Shown here piece after piece: positions 10,701 through 24,394 of a stretch of DNA of 64,000 bases (positions are counted from its first letter, which is position 1; each line of letters opens with the position of its first letter). A program made the position numbers and the translations under genes. The notes under the pieces are model-generated. The model was given only the letters and a program-made list of their open reading frames with translations, was not told the DNA's origin and searched no databases. Location of the stretch: the NCBI GenBank assembly GCA_947568835.1, contig OX387605.1, forward strand, positions 13,086,418 through 13,150,417. Direction: 5' to 3'. Origin of the DNA: Protonemura montana (Eukaryota > Arthropoda > Insecta > Plecoptera > Nemouridae).

Positions 10701-12573
10701 GCCTCCTCTTCGGCGAGGTTCCACAGCCGAGGTCCGTTACGCCGCACGGCCGCATGCCTCCGCCGTGAAAAGCTCAGCTTCTCTTCGTCTGTTTCGTTAG
10801 CGGCGTCCACGGCCCCCGTTTCCTCGTCGGCCGCCGCGAACGACGACGACGCCGACACGGGCGGTGATTTGAGCGACCCTCGCGGCGAGTCACTGTCGTA
10901 ACCGCTCTCGTCTCCACGCGGGCGCAGTAGCAACGCGTCGAGCAGTAGTGCAACTTGTGCAGGCGACACTCGCAGCTCCTCAAGGCTTGCCGACGCGCGG
11001 CCACCACCCTGCGCACGCGCCCCTGCGAGCAAATCGTCGCAGGAGAGCGCGCGCAGCTCCCAGCCTACGCGATCGATCCTCTCGGCGGAGACGGCTAGCC
11101 TGTCAGCGAGGTGCAGCAGCTGTAGGTCGGCTAGGCCACGACGGCAGGCGTCTCCTACATCCTGCGTCGGTGCGCTGGACGCCGGCCGCGCAAACAGGCT
11201 GCGCAGGGAGTCGACGCGCGATACGCGGCTGCGCGGCTGTTGTGGGGCAGCGGGGAGAGGTTGGGTGGCTGAGCGCGACGGTGACCAGTGGCGTCGGCGT
11301 GCGGGGGAGACGGAAAGTAACTCGCTTGAGTCGGCGCGACGTAATAAGTCCCATTTTCGGCCAACTTTCTTGCCCCAAGTGGCCAGCCCTGTTGAGGAAA
11401 AAGCGAGTTATGGTCAATGCCTTTGGTCGACCATGGGTCTTGTGGTTTCTGTCGAATCGGAATTGGCGGTTTCTTATATTCTCCTGCACCTTGCCCAAAG
11501 ATACCTTAGCTCGCATGTGCTTAATGGATTCGAAGGTCCATCTGATCCACACGCTATCTGTTCTATACCTTGCCGATACCATGATAATACCCCCACATCA
11601 ACAACAAAAACAAAAACACACCATGATGTAATATCATGGCTCGCGTGTCCGTTCCGGCGTTATAGCATTAGACTGATTACAGACCCACATAGTATAATTA
11701 CCCAATGTACAAAGTCCCAGGATCTGTGTCTTTTGATGGTTGGTCTATATGCGTACTAAGTTAATTGTCTTTTTATATCACGTATATAGCAACTTTGACG
11801 ATGTGATTTCGAGAATACTAATTATTATTCTGAGATTTAGCGATAGCACAGTTCGAAATTGCTGCTGAGGAAATGAGAAAGAAAAAGAGTGGAATATGCC
11901 TTTACCCATAGCTAATTCAGTACTTATGGAGGTCCGAGAGTGATCAAGTCATAAAAAACCTGGGAGGGTCACGTCTCGCATTTGTACTGCAAGGACCGTT
12001 AGTCTGCCGATTGACAGAGAAGATATCAGGCGGGCATCAGAAATAATAGAGCTACCTGTCATCAATCGATCAATCAGTGGGAGGACCCGAGGGCTTGACA
12101 GAAAATCCATTGCGATATTGACTCTTAATGGCTGACTGGTTTTTAATCTATGTGATTGGTGAGAAGGTCAAGGAGTGAGGTCACGATGAGTTCCGTAACG
12201 TAGTCAAGTCGGAAGTAATTTTTAAATGAAATATGCACCAAGCTGATTTATATGTCGAGTATACTCACTGCTATTCCATGAATGAATTCCATTCCATGAA
12301 TTTACCACCGACGAATTGAGCTGGGTGGAACAGCTCAATTGCCGTAAAGTTGGAAACACAAGTTGGCAGCCTATCCTCACTCTGATTTTCAAAAGCTCCC
12401 GTATTATTCGCTAACTCACCCCTACGGGCCGACTTCGGTGAGGTAGTCGGGTCGAGGCGTCCCCTGACCGGCGCTGCCGGCGACGTCGTCTCTGCGACGG
12501 CGTCTTGCGACAACGGCGATAGACTGACGAGCGTCGGACTTGGGTCGGATACCCGCCGCTTGAACAGACGCAT
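7754..12573 (-). CDS. PDZ gene A: one-PDZ scaffold protein with repeat arrays (PDZD2/IL-16/big bang-like)
   Basis: Probably a cortical or junctional scaffold. Exons are 12573-12420, 11388-9304, 8894-8762 and 7799-7754, with intron phases 1, 1 and 2, giving 2418 nt and 805 aa. The start [12 protein letters not shown] leads into [17 protein letters not shown] at the exon 1-2 joint. Other visible parts are [10 protein letters not shown], a [13 protein letters not shown] motif, an array with KHALFQR units (genomic 10060-10540) and an Arg-Glu-Arg-Pro/SRDVSRERP array (9540-9900). A C-terminal PDZ domain starts near residue 696 ([20 protein letters not shown], with GLGF-type loop ALGF). It continues after a phase-1 intron as [12 protein letters not shown] and VVLHVGRR. 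The tail ends [11 protein letters not shown]. The middle of the protein is low-complexity and probably disordered. Family assignment rests on the PDZ core and is moderately sure. The exon structure is supported by two paralogues in this window. Confidence 0.83.
9540..9900 (-). repeat. Coding repeat array, basic [14 protein letters not shown] units (gene A)
   Basis: In gene A exon 2, units of roughly 12-14 residues repeat with a core of S-R-(D/E)-x-S-R-(E/D)-R-(P/T)-x plus a variable spacer such as DAIRERSI or DALRQRPI. Charge alternates within each unit, as in single-alpha-helix or disordered arginine-rich linkers. The repeat makes long spurious open frames on the opposite strand. Confidence 0.7.
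10060..10540 (-). repeat. Coding repeat array, KHALFQR units (gene A)
   Basis: About five diverged copies of a roughly 30-residue unit. The core is K-(P/R/Q)-(S/P)-(F/L)-L-x-K-H-(A/M)-L-F-Q-R-(A/S)-x-T-F, followed by an acidic spacer with Pro and Glu (for example [20 protein letters not shown]). First and last copies are degraded ([11 protein letters not shown] and [10 protein letters not shown]). The repeated phenylalanine-bearing core suggests a short linear docking motif present in multiple copies. The partner is unknown. Confidence 0.7.
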
Positions 12574-15500
12574 CCTGCCGAACAGACAAACGAAAAATGT
12601 GAGTTTGATGATATTTAGTATTTAAAACAAAGTTAGTGAGATTATATTCGGATCCTGCACGAACCGCGCAGCCATGGGTATCAGATCACAGGTATTGACT
12701 TTAATTGAATTCCATTACGATTCATGAACCTTGACATTTCCACACTCTTGAATCAAAAAAATTCGCCTGATCGGCTTATTAGTTTGTATGTCTGTCTGTT
12801 TTCTGTTGGTTTATTGGTAAGGAATTTAGCTGTATTCACAGCCAGGGTCAGTGGTGGGTTCAACATTAATAATAGAGCCAGGAAGCCAATACAGAGGGAA
12901 TTGCAGCTCAGAAGAGAAAATATCGCGTGAAATGTAATTCGTTGCTCGCATGTTATGTCACGAAATTAATAAAGTTTCCCTAGGATTTCACTTGTCACGT
13001 CGTCGGCTCTGTTGACAACTGAATGAATGAAATGCAGGTATTAAAATATTGTGGATTCGCCAAGTTTTGAAGACTTGAATCGGTTTAAGTTTGTGTTATA
13101 TTGAATGAACTAAACAATTTGTGCTACTAAGCAATCTCCACCGGTTCTCTAAGAAAATGTCAAACAGCTATAGGGGCCTGCCTTGTTTCCTAGTGCATTG
13201 CTCGAACCAGTGAACCGCGTACCTCATGTATGCGTACAAAGACGCCCCTATGCTAGCATGGCTTGCGGGCGAATCTTGGTTCACTGGGCTCGCTTTGAGT
13301 GAAGACTCACTCACCGCAAACATGTTCTGAGTAACAGCAATCGAAGTTACGGTCCCCATATAACTCACTTCACGGGCCACTGCCATCTCCGTACTATCAC
13401 TTCTTATTCTTGCAGGCGCGAGAAATCATGTTACAGAGCTAATGGCTATTGTCAAAAAACTTCCCCTGCTCGTGAAGAAAAGTTTGGGTCCGCGTTCATG
13501 ACCCGGTTATCTCGATTGGTTTCGCGACAATCGGAGCTTGATTCCGGCTCCGCACTGGCATTCAAGGCAACGAGGAAGCTGACAGGGACACTTTGAGACA
13601 GCTTTCCTTGCTGCAAATACACACAGGGATTCGCCGTCCCTTTCGACGACCAACCCGTACGCTTGACGTCAGAGGCGCGCTTTCTGCAACGGGCCGTCAC
13701 GGCCCCTTTGGCATCGCGGCGCCAGCCGACGGCGCTGCATTCACTTAGCCGGCTGCGATCGGCGTCGACTGAGTTCGGTGAAATGCCATAGGTTTGAAAC
13801 GGCATGGGTTGGTTGGTGCATGTTGCTAAGACACCCCTTTAGGTCTACGGCAAGAAAATCAGGATTGTAAATGCACTGACGTCGCAGTGGCACATTCTTT
13901 CTATTCTGTTTGCAAAATCTTAGATGTTCACAACTTCTGGCGTCAGATGCAGGGTCGGCCAACTGCCAAGACTTCTCCTATGACAAGTCTCTTAGCCCAT
14001 GTGGCGCCCTGTCGCAATCTCTGCGATCCGTGGGCAATGATGTATTCTTGCAGTTTCTGAATAAATTATTCAGTTTTTTGTGACTTGGGTAACAAGTTAA
14101 TGATTGTAATAGATACTCCCAATACATTCAAGCACCAGCTATAATCGACCCATTAGTCAGAAAACTTGTGGCACTCCCTTTTCGACGTATAAAAAACAAA
14201 ATTATATTACGCTTTAGTGAATTTTATACTCGCTTAAAACGTAGGTAGAGTCGGTATGCCTACACTCAATTAAGTGCCAACTTGTCTTGGCGATTTATGT
14301 AAGAAGGATTTGTCACATTGCGGAATTGTGCATTCTGTGAATCCTTACCTAGCAACCGTAGGTAGCACATGCTGTCATGCCGTCATACTAAATTGGGCAT
14401 CAAGTTGTCGCTGACGATTTATGTAATCTAGATGTGTCATTTAGTGGACGTATGCGTAATCTGATCTAGATATGTCGAAATCAGATCTAAAAGAACAAGC
14501 GCAACATTAAGAGCCGAATTTAAATTTCGTCATTAATCAATTTTCCAGTTCATGTCAGGCAATGGCAATGGCATGCAGCGCTAGGTGCAGGCTGAAACAA
14601 TGAGAACCACCTTCGTGGTATATAACATGCAATTAAAGTATCTGCTGGCCATGAAAACCTCCGTCATAACCACTCTTATCGCGAGCACGCGTACATAAAA
14701 GTGTAATATAAAACTTAAATGAATAGCGCTCTGTTGTGTCAGGTATTGGCGATGACTGCCAGCAATTTGGCAGTGTCCCTAAAATACCAGGATTCGCGGA
14801 CAATCCCAGATGTGATCATTTGTTTCATGGGTTAACCGATCCCTGAATGTGACTCAACTTTCGTCAACGGGCAAACCATTGTTCACCGCAATATGGAGCA
14901 CCTGTCATTATCTGCATCGCGACCTAACCAACTAAGAAAGTCATCAACTGCAGAAGCGCGCATCGTGACCTGTCGCAATCCTTGGCCAGCAAGTTACCCA
15001 AAACGGCCGGTGCCTGTCTCCTTATAGGGCCCTCTACACCCGCCTTCTAGGGACGGCGTCGACCGACCGATTTCTGCCTCGATGCACGACGTGGAGAGCA
15101 ATCAACGGCCGTGCAACTACATGATGTGGCCAGCTGTTGCATCCGACGCACCCGCTTGTAAACCATGCTCTGATTGGCCCGTCGGCCGTCACGTGGTTAG
15201 CGTCTTCGGCGACTGCGGCGATGTGCTTCCGGCGCCCGACAAGTGGCCGTCGTAGGAAGACGTTGTCGACGGAAGGAAGGCGTCCGGGACGCGACACGCT
15301 ACCGACCGGGACAAGGCGGTTGCGTTGCATCGGAACGGTGGATTATGACTCGCAATGCTTCTAACCGTCATCGGAGTCAACCAAGGGTGTCCGCACGGGA
15401 GTTCTGTTAGAGGAGCAATTTGCTTTTCTTTGGCTTTTAACGCACCGCAGACATGACGTGTAAAGTGCTGTGGTGCGATGGAACATTGCATTTCTATTCC

Positions 15501-18500
15501 TGAGTCATCTTAAATTGTCGTGTTCTAGTCATCTTCTACATAATCCGTAATGTCCGTTGAATAACAAAAAGAGAATCCGTTTCTCTGTTCTCATCCTTCG
15601 AGGCTCCTCTTCATCGTGGCTGGGTCATGTCAATCTCCTTATAGGGCAACTGATAAGACGCGAGGGCGGAGTGTAGCCACCTCAGAAGCGGGACTCCTGA
15701 CAGCCCACGCCGCCGACTGGGCGGCCCTCGGCGCGCTCCCACGGCTTCTTCCTCTCTTTGTCCCCGTGCGACCGGAACTGCTCGCATTTACATTTCCCGA
15801 AGTGTTGGTCGTCGCGGTCCATAGCGGCTCTCGCACCTCTCCGTTGCGGTGTGTCCCTCAGGTCTACGTCTCAGGCTGACCATGGGTGGCTGGAGACGTC
15901 TCTCCGATCTTGCTAATAAACATCTCGAGGGCAAGGTCTGGCGAAGGATGATTCAGCTCTTGATTCTGTTTTCCGGAAGGGACGCAAGCCAGTGACCCTC
16001 TAGAAGCCTCTAGCCGTTCGAGTTTCCAGAGCGCGCATGCCACCGCAGGGTTTCCCCTTCTCCCTTATAGTTAGGAAACGTTCATTGTCATCACCTTATC
16101 ATTCAACGGCTCCATTAGTCCATGATTAACGCGGGGTCGTTGTCAAAGTGGTTCATCAGAGCTCTCTCGAATCTGCCCCTATGGTTGATGCCGTGACCGC
16201 GGTGACCACAAATGACTCAGACGAGCGATGGAGCCAGCTGGCAGACGAGGGTTGCGTGTCGTGGCCTTCGAGAGCGCCACCTGACACGGGATGACAGGTG
16301 GTTGTCGGCTGGCGATCGTAGGGCGGGCACGGGGATGAGCAGAGACAACGATGAGCCAACCTGAGTGAACCACTGATGTCGGCAAGGCTTTGCATTGAGC
16401 AGGTTTAAAACAAGCGACGGGCGGAGGGATGGCGTGTTGTATTTCCTTCAACCCGTTTCCGAAAGCACTTGAGTGATGAATATGGATTTAATTTTAAACA
16501 TGCAGGTACTTTATTCAAAAGTGTTGTTTGTAAAAACATAAAGAAAACGTTAGAAAATTTCCAATCTGTTTCTCGAACGAGTAACGCTTTCTAAACTCTA
16601 ATTTAAAATTTCATACCTTTTCACATTTAAATGTGAACCTGATCCGAGGGATGAAACGGATAATAGTTGGCCAATCATCCCCGAAGCTCTGACACAATTA
16701 TACTGGATCATCAACCTCCGTTTCGCCGCATTTCCGCTTGCCTCAAGAATTAAGCAACGAAATCGACGTGCCGGGCCAAACAACCACCGACGCCCCCCGA
16801 CGCTGACGACGTCGACCGAGCGGTCAAGGGCACTTCGCCCCGGGCCTCGGAGCGGACATCAGATTCCCACCGCTCAGTTGGGAGGTCAAGAACCCCATCG
16901 GCAGGACGGCTAGGCGAAAGCGAGAGTCCAAACGCGCACCGCGGAGCCCGTTCCTCTGCAGATCACCACTTTGATGATGGTCTTCGTCGCCACCGAGGTC
17001 CGCCCGCCTTGGTGCCAGCCACGCGGCGCACTCGCGTGAACCCATTGTCGCCGTTAAGAGATATTAGGTAACAAACACCGCGTATCGCGTTTGGTGTTGT
17101 ACCGTCGACGCACCGTTGCGTACGATCGAGAGCGTTTCACTCGGTTGATATACGCTTAGTACACAACAACAACGCCGTGCCTTACTATTGGTTTGCTGTG
17201 CAACTCCTTGGCAAAGCGAGTCGTTGCTTCCCAAGCTTGCATGCAGGTCGGTCTATAGCATTGTTAGGCAAACAACAGAAGATGCATCAGCAGTGCCAGG
17301 TAGATACAGGTAGAGACCCTTTGTCTGTTTTTACTTTTGTCAGTGACTTGCACGCTTCGACGGTAATTCCTCCCCGAGGCGGTTCGGGGAACTCCGTTTC
17401 CCTTGTCTCCGGACCACGGTCCTGAGATCGAGACCCGTTAGACGCAGCCAGCATCGATCGGTGCAGCGCATCGCGCAGCCTTGCCAAGCGTTGCAGAGGC
17501 TACCACGTTGCCGTTGACTCTGGAGGAGGAGGATCGCCGAAGACTTTCCGAAGGGATCGTACTGTTGTTGTCGGGGAGAGGTTGCTAGACCAAGACTTGG
17601 AGCAGCAGAGGCTGCATCAAAAGACTGCCCATGCACACAGATGACCAGAAAGAGTGAGCCCTTCGATACGGTCACGTGATCGGCAACTTCGGCCCACGGG
17701 CATCTATTGCGTCACGTCTTCGAGCGAGGTGTCGGCCGCCGTTAAACCCGTCTTCCTCCTGTCTCACTCACACTCACAGGGAAAACACAGTCGTCTCTCG
17801 CTCCATCTCGTACCGAGCACATGATGCCCTTTCTCTCTCGTAGATGCCTCCATGCTTGTTGCACTCGTTAGCGCCGTGGCCGCGCTATCGCGCTCGGGCG
17901 GAGATTTGCATAAGAGCAAGTCGGCGATCGGAGCTCGTGACGTCGGGGCAAGGATACTGGGCGAGGATTAAATGCAGGCGGAAGGTGAACACACCGATCT
18001 ACACCCTCCTCCCGGGGTCAAACATCGGCGAATACTGTACAAACCCATGCCGCGGGAAAAATATAAATAGGTAGATCGAGAAAAACTTACTCTTTTCGGA
18101 GACGAAGCCTTCGGTGACTAGCTTGAACACATCAGCAAGCACCCTCCACCCTCTTGACCACAACGCCGTCGTCCTCTCGGCAGAACCCTTTCGACACTCA
18201 ATAAATCCACTGGACACTTGTACCTAGCACTGGTCGGAAACAAAGGTGCACCTCGCCAACGTTCGCACCTGCTGGCCGATAGACGATCCAAGAAGCACTG
18301 GCTGCTTAGCGCTCGCTCAGGTAGCGGCAAGGAGGCGGTGTGCAAGCGTGCGGGGTCGGAGAGGTAGGGGGCAAGATGGCTGCCCTCTTACCTGTCACTT
18401 TCTTGTGCAGGGGGATTCCGTAATAAGCCCTGCGAGCAAGACAGAGAAAGAATATTTGCACCTTCGATTTGATATAGGCGGCAAAGGGATCGAAGCGCCG

Positions 18501-21500
18501 TCATTGACAAGACTGTCAATGAAGAGTCAGTGTTATAGTCAGGCGTCACGCGCGCTGCACCGATGCGTGCAATAATGCGTGCAGTCAGCGCGTATGGCGA
18601 TGCACCTAGCCGCTATGCACCTAGGTGCAATGTCAGCTTTCAGCGCGTCCTTGTACGGTCGTCGGCGAGGAGCTGCTCGCCGGCCATTGGGCAACACTCG
18701 GGAAATTACCCGGGGTGGTGGGCACCAAGCGGTGGGACCCGCTCGTTGGCCGTGAGCGCCAATTAGCCAAAGCGGCGTCCAAACGGCGACCGGCTACCGT
18801 GGGCACAGGTGGGTCGGAGAAGGTCGTCAAGAAAGCTGAGATGCCTAAGGGGTCGGGTTGCAGGTTTGTTGTGGTTCAGTGTAGGCAATCTTAATGGCAT
18901 GTGTGTGTGTTGGGTTGTCTAGTCTCCAGGCGTGGCTGACATAAATTTACGTCTGTCTGTAGGGCAGGAGGTAGGCAACTATTTGTTTCTTCAATGTAAC
19001 TTTTGTTGCGTATCTTGCAAGGGTTAACTAAGATATCGAAACTGCACGAAACTAGCACCTACATATTACTCAGCTGTAATGTAAAATGCCTAACTGGAAG
19101 GGATGGCAATATACATTTAAATAGCCTGCGGAAAGTTGTCAATCCCGACAGACAAGAAGGCGTTTCTTAAATCATAATCACGCCAAACTCTTGACAAAGC
19201 TCTCACATGTCCATCCATTTTCGCCGCACAATGCGTTTTGTAACTAAATTGATCACGATTAATTAAATATGCATGCCAATCAGGACAAATGGCTACTGTC
19301 TGCTGCGATCAGTAACGAAATGAACTCAAACCATTTCGCTTTTCGGACTTCACCATTCGAATTATAAGTTCTCCATACGAGTTTTAGGCCCGCAAATCGA
19401 GTATAGAAAGTTACTCACACGGTAATTTGCCACGGCAAAGAAACGAGATTTTCTACTCAATCGCCAGTGTAATCAAGCTGCTTGCTTCGCACGTCGCATA
19501 ACAACCAGGGGCTATTAGCATTAAATTAGCATACTATTCGAGGAATGCAACCGACGTTCACCATGGCACTCTGCTATCCATGCATCTCAGTCCCCATGCT
19601 AAACTGCATGCTAAACGATACTAACTGACGTCCACCCCGCGCGTCATCGCACCGTCACTAATTACCTATTAACAGTCAATTAACGCGCTCATTATGCCTG
19701 CCCTGTTTGCCGAGCAATCAGCCCGTGTCATGTTCTCGAACCCCAGACTCCAAACTCTTCCGCCGTGGCGTTCGCTGGAGCCAATACATTTCTGTCAGTC
19801 GGCAACGTCCCGTCGATGTCTTGGGTGGGGCTGACCGGCAAGTACAGTAATCGCCCGGCGGCACCTTCGTAGGTCGTTCGCCGCGCGACTCGGGACTAGT
19901 GCGGAAAGGTCGGCGCCGCGTCGACCTATACCGTGAGCGTCGCGACGCCGACGGCCTTGGACGTGGCGACGGCAAGTCGCGCGACGCCTGAAGGGCTAAG
20001 TGTCCAAAATAACACTAAGTGGCACACTCATAACGGAATCATCGTAGCTATGGTTAATAGCTAGGCGCGGCAGTGGTCGTAGAAACAGCACATTCCACAG
20101 TGCTGAGATGTAAACAATCCTAGCAGCTGTCTGCGTCACTCAGGATTCACTCAAGGTGACCATCTCGCGATTACCATCTCGGTGACCATCTCCGTGGCCC
20201 GTGGTCAGTAAAGACCTGACAGAAGTGGTAACACGATACAGTACACTCCCAATAAACTATCAAAGATCATCGGAGCGGTAGAGTGGTTCATCGATCAAGA
20301 CTTTCAAGTTTCGAGTTGCTTTCTGTTATCAAACGAGCGGTCAGGAGTGGTGGAGTCAAGGACGCCGAGGGCCCGCTTCGACTCTCTGGATGAGCATTCT
20401 CTCGACATTCCGGCATCGGGTCGTCTCCGTCTCTCCGCGCCAGCAGCCTCTCCGCGAGTATCGCAATCTCGAGAAGCATTCCATCTCTACCTAGCCGCCC
20501 CTCTCTCTCTCTCGCTTCTGCTGCTGGTCGGCTCGCGGGTCACGTGGCCTGACGTCATAGGGCAGCTTAGGCCGCGGTCGCGGCAGTCTTGCTCGAACCT
20601 CGGCGCGGCCCGGTTGCTTGGAGACGACGATATCTATATCTTAACGTGGTTGTTCAGCTTCGACTGTTTAGAAGATTTTCGGGCTCGAAACAGAACGACG
20701 GGGACGTGGACCCCGAGTGTGGAGCGACGCACGGTACTCAAGGTTGGTGATTTGAACGCACGGGAATGTGGTGGAAATTGCTCCCCGATTATAGGGTGTG
20801 CACCAGGCTAGGGTGAAATGTGACAATACGTTGTGGTAGACGGAAGGGGATCCCAACCGTAGATATCTGAAGCTTGTATAGGTAACCGTTTATATGTTTC
20901 TAGATCAAATGTTAGTACAAAATTTACCTGAGCTTTATGGTGGGTAAAGTTAATTTCATAATCTTAATTGACAATACTTATAGAACATATTTTTTCTGCC
21001 TCCATGTCAACATTGCCATTTCAATGCAATTTTCACCTGAAAAACTCAGGGTTAGCATTGTGAACTGCGAGTTAGTGAGTCGTCACGGATTGAGCCAGAG
21101 GGCCGGCCAACCTGTGACCGCGCATTGCGTCAGTGGACGTGCTTCTCTGCATGCGAATCGCGTCGTTGCCCTCCTTCGCTGCCGACGGCGACATCGACGC
21201 TCTGGCCCACGTGGCTGACAATTACCTACAAGGCAGTGCGAAGTGCACTCGCAAAGTTTAATTAATATCCATCCCACCGCAACACGTCGTGCTCAACAGA
21301 GGCGTTTCGACACACTCTACATTTGATTGACTGATTTCACTCTTAGCTGAGTCATTGACTCGATGGTTTCGCCCAATTTTGGGGCGAAGATTGTATAGTA
21401 AAGGGATGGCGGTCGGTTCCTCTCTTGGTTTCCGTCGTAGTGTTTGCTTAAAATGAGGAGACGTGCGGTTTGCGGTCATCATTGGTTAATCGGTCATCGT

Positions 21501-24394
21501 TTTCGAAACGATCAAATGGGGAAGTCCCCGTCTTTCGAAAGGGTTGTTGCTTACTCATAAGTACCTATCCTACAAGTTATGTAAGTGTTAGCCGCCTAGT
21601 TTCATTAAGTTTTGATTGCGTCTTACCCTATTGCCCTAGCATCATTGAAGAACAAACAAGCAGCGCACAACGAGAACAAGAGTGTCGTAAGCGGGACACT
21701 ATCACGGGCACATCGGCAAACAATGCGAGCAAACAGCTGATAGCGGCCGCCTCCGAGTGCGACGCCTTCAGTCAACCACCGCGTTGTCACGCAATTCGAA
21801 AATAAAAAGAAGCAATGATTAAACGAGCGATCCGCTTCGAGAACAACTTACTCGGTGAACCGATTTCAACGTGATCTGCCGGAAGCCGAACAATGATAAT
21901 GAGCGAGGATTGCGGGAATCCAAAAATTGTAATTATAATATTTAAATGAAGACCAAGAAATGAATCACTACTTGCTGCGCTGCAATTTTGTTTAGTGTTC
22001 TTGTCTGGTGGTTTCGAATTATGTGTGTTCCTGTGTTCGAGACATCCATGTTATTGCGATTCTTGACAGAAGCTGACGCAGCAGAGCAGTGCCGGTTGAC
22101 CACTTCTGATATGTGCTACGTCAGTCGGTTTCAAATAACGTCTTCGCTCCTAGCTGCTCGTGATCAAAATGGAGACCTTATCAAAAGGAGAACTGCCCAT
22201 CGGCCATCTCCTTGACCACAACTAATGAAAGCTACCCTAGAAGGAGCCTCGAATTGTCTACGGAAACTACCTCAGACGATATTTAAATGCTTAGTGGAGA
22301 CAAAACCATAGTCATCAGGTCAGTCGTCAGGGCGAAATAGGCGGATAACCCTCTATTACCGATTCCACGTAAGGACAGGGTGTAGGAGGACGTCTGGATC
22401 CAGCACCCTAGAGAACGAAATCAAAGTGATTCGTGAAGTCAAGCCGAGTTGAAATTGATGTCCCAGTTCAGAGTATTCTATCTTGAAGCGTACAAAAATA
22501 AACAAACCACATAGAATAAGGCCACAGTGCCAGGATGTTATTACCTTTTGTTAATAACCTACGAGGGTAATTAAATTAATGTGAGCTCAAGCCTCAAATA
22601 GCTACATTTTGATCGTGGTTAATGAGGTCGATAACTTTGCTTTACCAGGCATACTGGAAAACTTTGCATTGATTGAAAAGAAAGTACAGAATTACATGCT
22701 TGAAAAAGTAATTGATTGAGAAATATGAAAAAGTGTGCATCATTTGCATTCTTATGCAGTTTTAGGCCGATGCAGACGTAAAAAAGGAAAATAACTCTGT
22801 GGCCTTCAGTCTTCCGGAACATAACACACTCCAACCAAAGATATGCAAATAACTCATCTAATATATTCACAAGGACAGAATATGCGCAAGATGATCGGTG
22901 TCCTGGGCAGACAGAGCGGCGTCCCGAACGCTCGCTTCAATCCCCGGAAATCGCAGGCACATCGGGCTTCTCCCATGGGGCGGCGTTGCATCACCAATCA
23001 TAACGATAATAAAATCTCGCTTTCGAAGCGTTCCCATGGCAACAAATTGTTAGCACACCTTGCAACTCCTTGAGTCTCGCCGACTCTCGGTACCCGCGTC
23101 GTGGGAGTGTGATAATTGGTCACGTGATAGCATGGGAGAGTCCGTGAGCTCATCGACAGTTTCGGCCCATGGGAGCGTTTTAGAGTCTCTCCGCGCGTGC
23201 ATTTGTTGTTGTCGATGAGACAAGATCTCACGTTCGACGGCCACCCCCTTGGCTCAGTTCGGTAGCTTCCTGCATCAGTGTTAAGTCGTCAGACCACTGT
23301 ATTTTGGCCTGTGGCATTACTGCACTTGGTTAGTGGGGTAAATAGATATTTGTAGGTCGGTGAGAAGAGGGAACCAACACTCATCTAGCTGGTGTGCCGT
23401 CTACTTCGGACACTAAGTTGACCAACAAATATCCTCCACCGATCCGAGCTCTAGAGGGTTAAGGTTCTCTCTCCCTCGCTCCTGAAGAGAAAATCCAGGT
23501 GCCCTGTCTGGGACGGCACCGCTTCCTCGAGCTACACTTGTGCTTGCGTCGTGGTCGACCAAGTGCGCGCGTCCTTGAAAGAGCCGGCTTCCTGATTCCG
23601 CGATGCGCCGGCCAAGTAGGGAGCTGACCTTGTGGACCACCTCCAAGTCCGTGGCGGCCCCGAGGACACCCGCTGGTCAACCCGCACTGACCTTACGCGT
23701 CTGCCATCCTCCTGCACATGGACTGCATCGACCGGCGGACCGAACCACCCTGTCTCGCGCTTATAGGGCAACCGACGCCGCCGCCAGAGAATGCGGCTGG
23801 CTGCAAACAGGCTGTGGATACTTATAGTCGAAGTGGTGTGCAAGCCATATAACCATAAGTGATTGCCGTTTGCTTCATCCAATGTGCTTGGTACAATACC
23901 TTGGAGAAAATAATTACCTGTGCATTAACCAAGAGAGCAAAATTGCGAATGAAAAACTAAGAACGAGCCGTTCTCACGTCACGCAAAGAGTTTAAGTGTC
24001 AACCTCATGCTGCTCATGAGAACTATAGGGTATCATATTCCAATCTCAATTGTACAATGAAACTGAGAGTGCGGTTTATTTTTTAACATTTATGATTCGC
24101 GAGACAAAAAGTCTATAAAGTAGTCCGGGAATGAAGCAAACCTAGTAAAAAAAAAAACATTGCCGGTTTCATTCTGTTCTTCGACGAAACATGCTGTCCT
24201 GTTCCAAATTTCACCGACAGCCTGCTAACTTCGATTCCCTGTACGATCATAATTTCGTTGGTCGTGTATACGCGTTTGATTGTAGTAATTGCAGTTTCCT
24301 TGAAACCAGTGGTGATGGAGTTTACAATGCAATGTCGCCGTCACGGGCCATGCTTTCGTAGTTTCTGTTATCTCACACCACCTTCTCTTCGCAG
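12574..24394. other. Intergenic region between divergent PDZ genes A and B
   Basis: Nearly 12 kb without a supported coding exon. CpG-rich patches occur around 13450-13760, 15000-15890, 16590-18880, 19700-20000 and 20330-20790, separated by AT-rich DNA. The genes on either side start at its edges and point away from it, so promoters and non-coding 5' exons of both are expected here. The ATG of gene B sits directly behind a 3' splice site, which implies at least one upstream non-coding exon in this interval. Open frames within the patches lack motifs and overlap on both strands. Confidence 0.5.

Noticed and set aside
9348..10901. Long + strand open frames (up to 182 codons) opposite PDZ gene A
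   Set aside because: They lie entirely opposite the repetitive, GC-rich exon of gene A and carry no motif. The minus-strand frame has the PDZ domain and consistent splicing.
11265..11759. 164-codon + strand frame beside gene A exon 2
   Set aside because: Its first half is opposite gene A coding sequence and its second half is AT-rich intron, with no domain or splice support.
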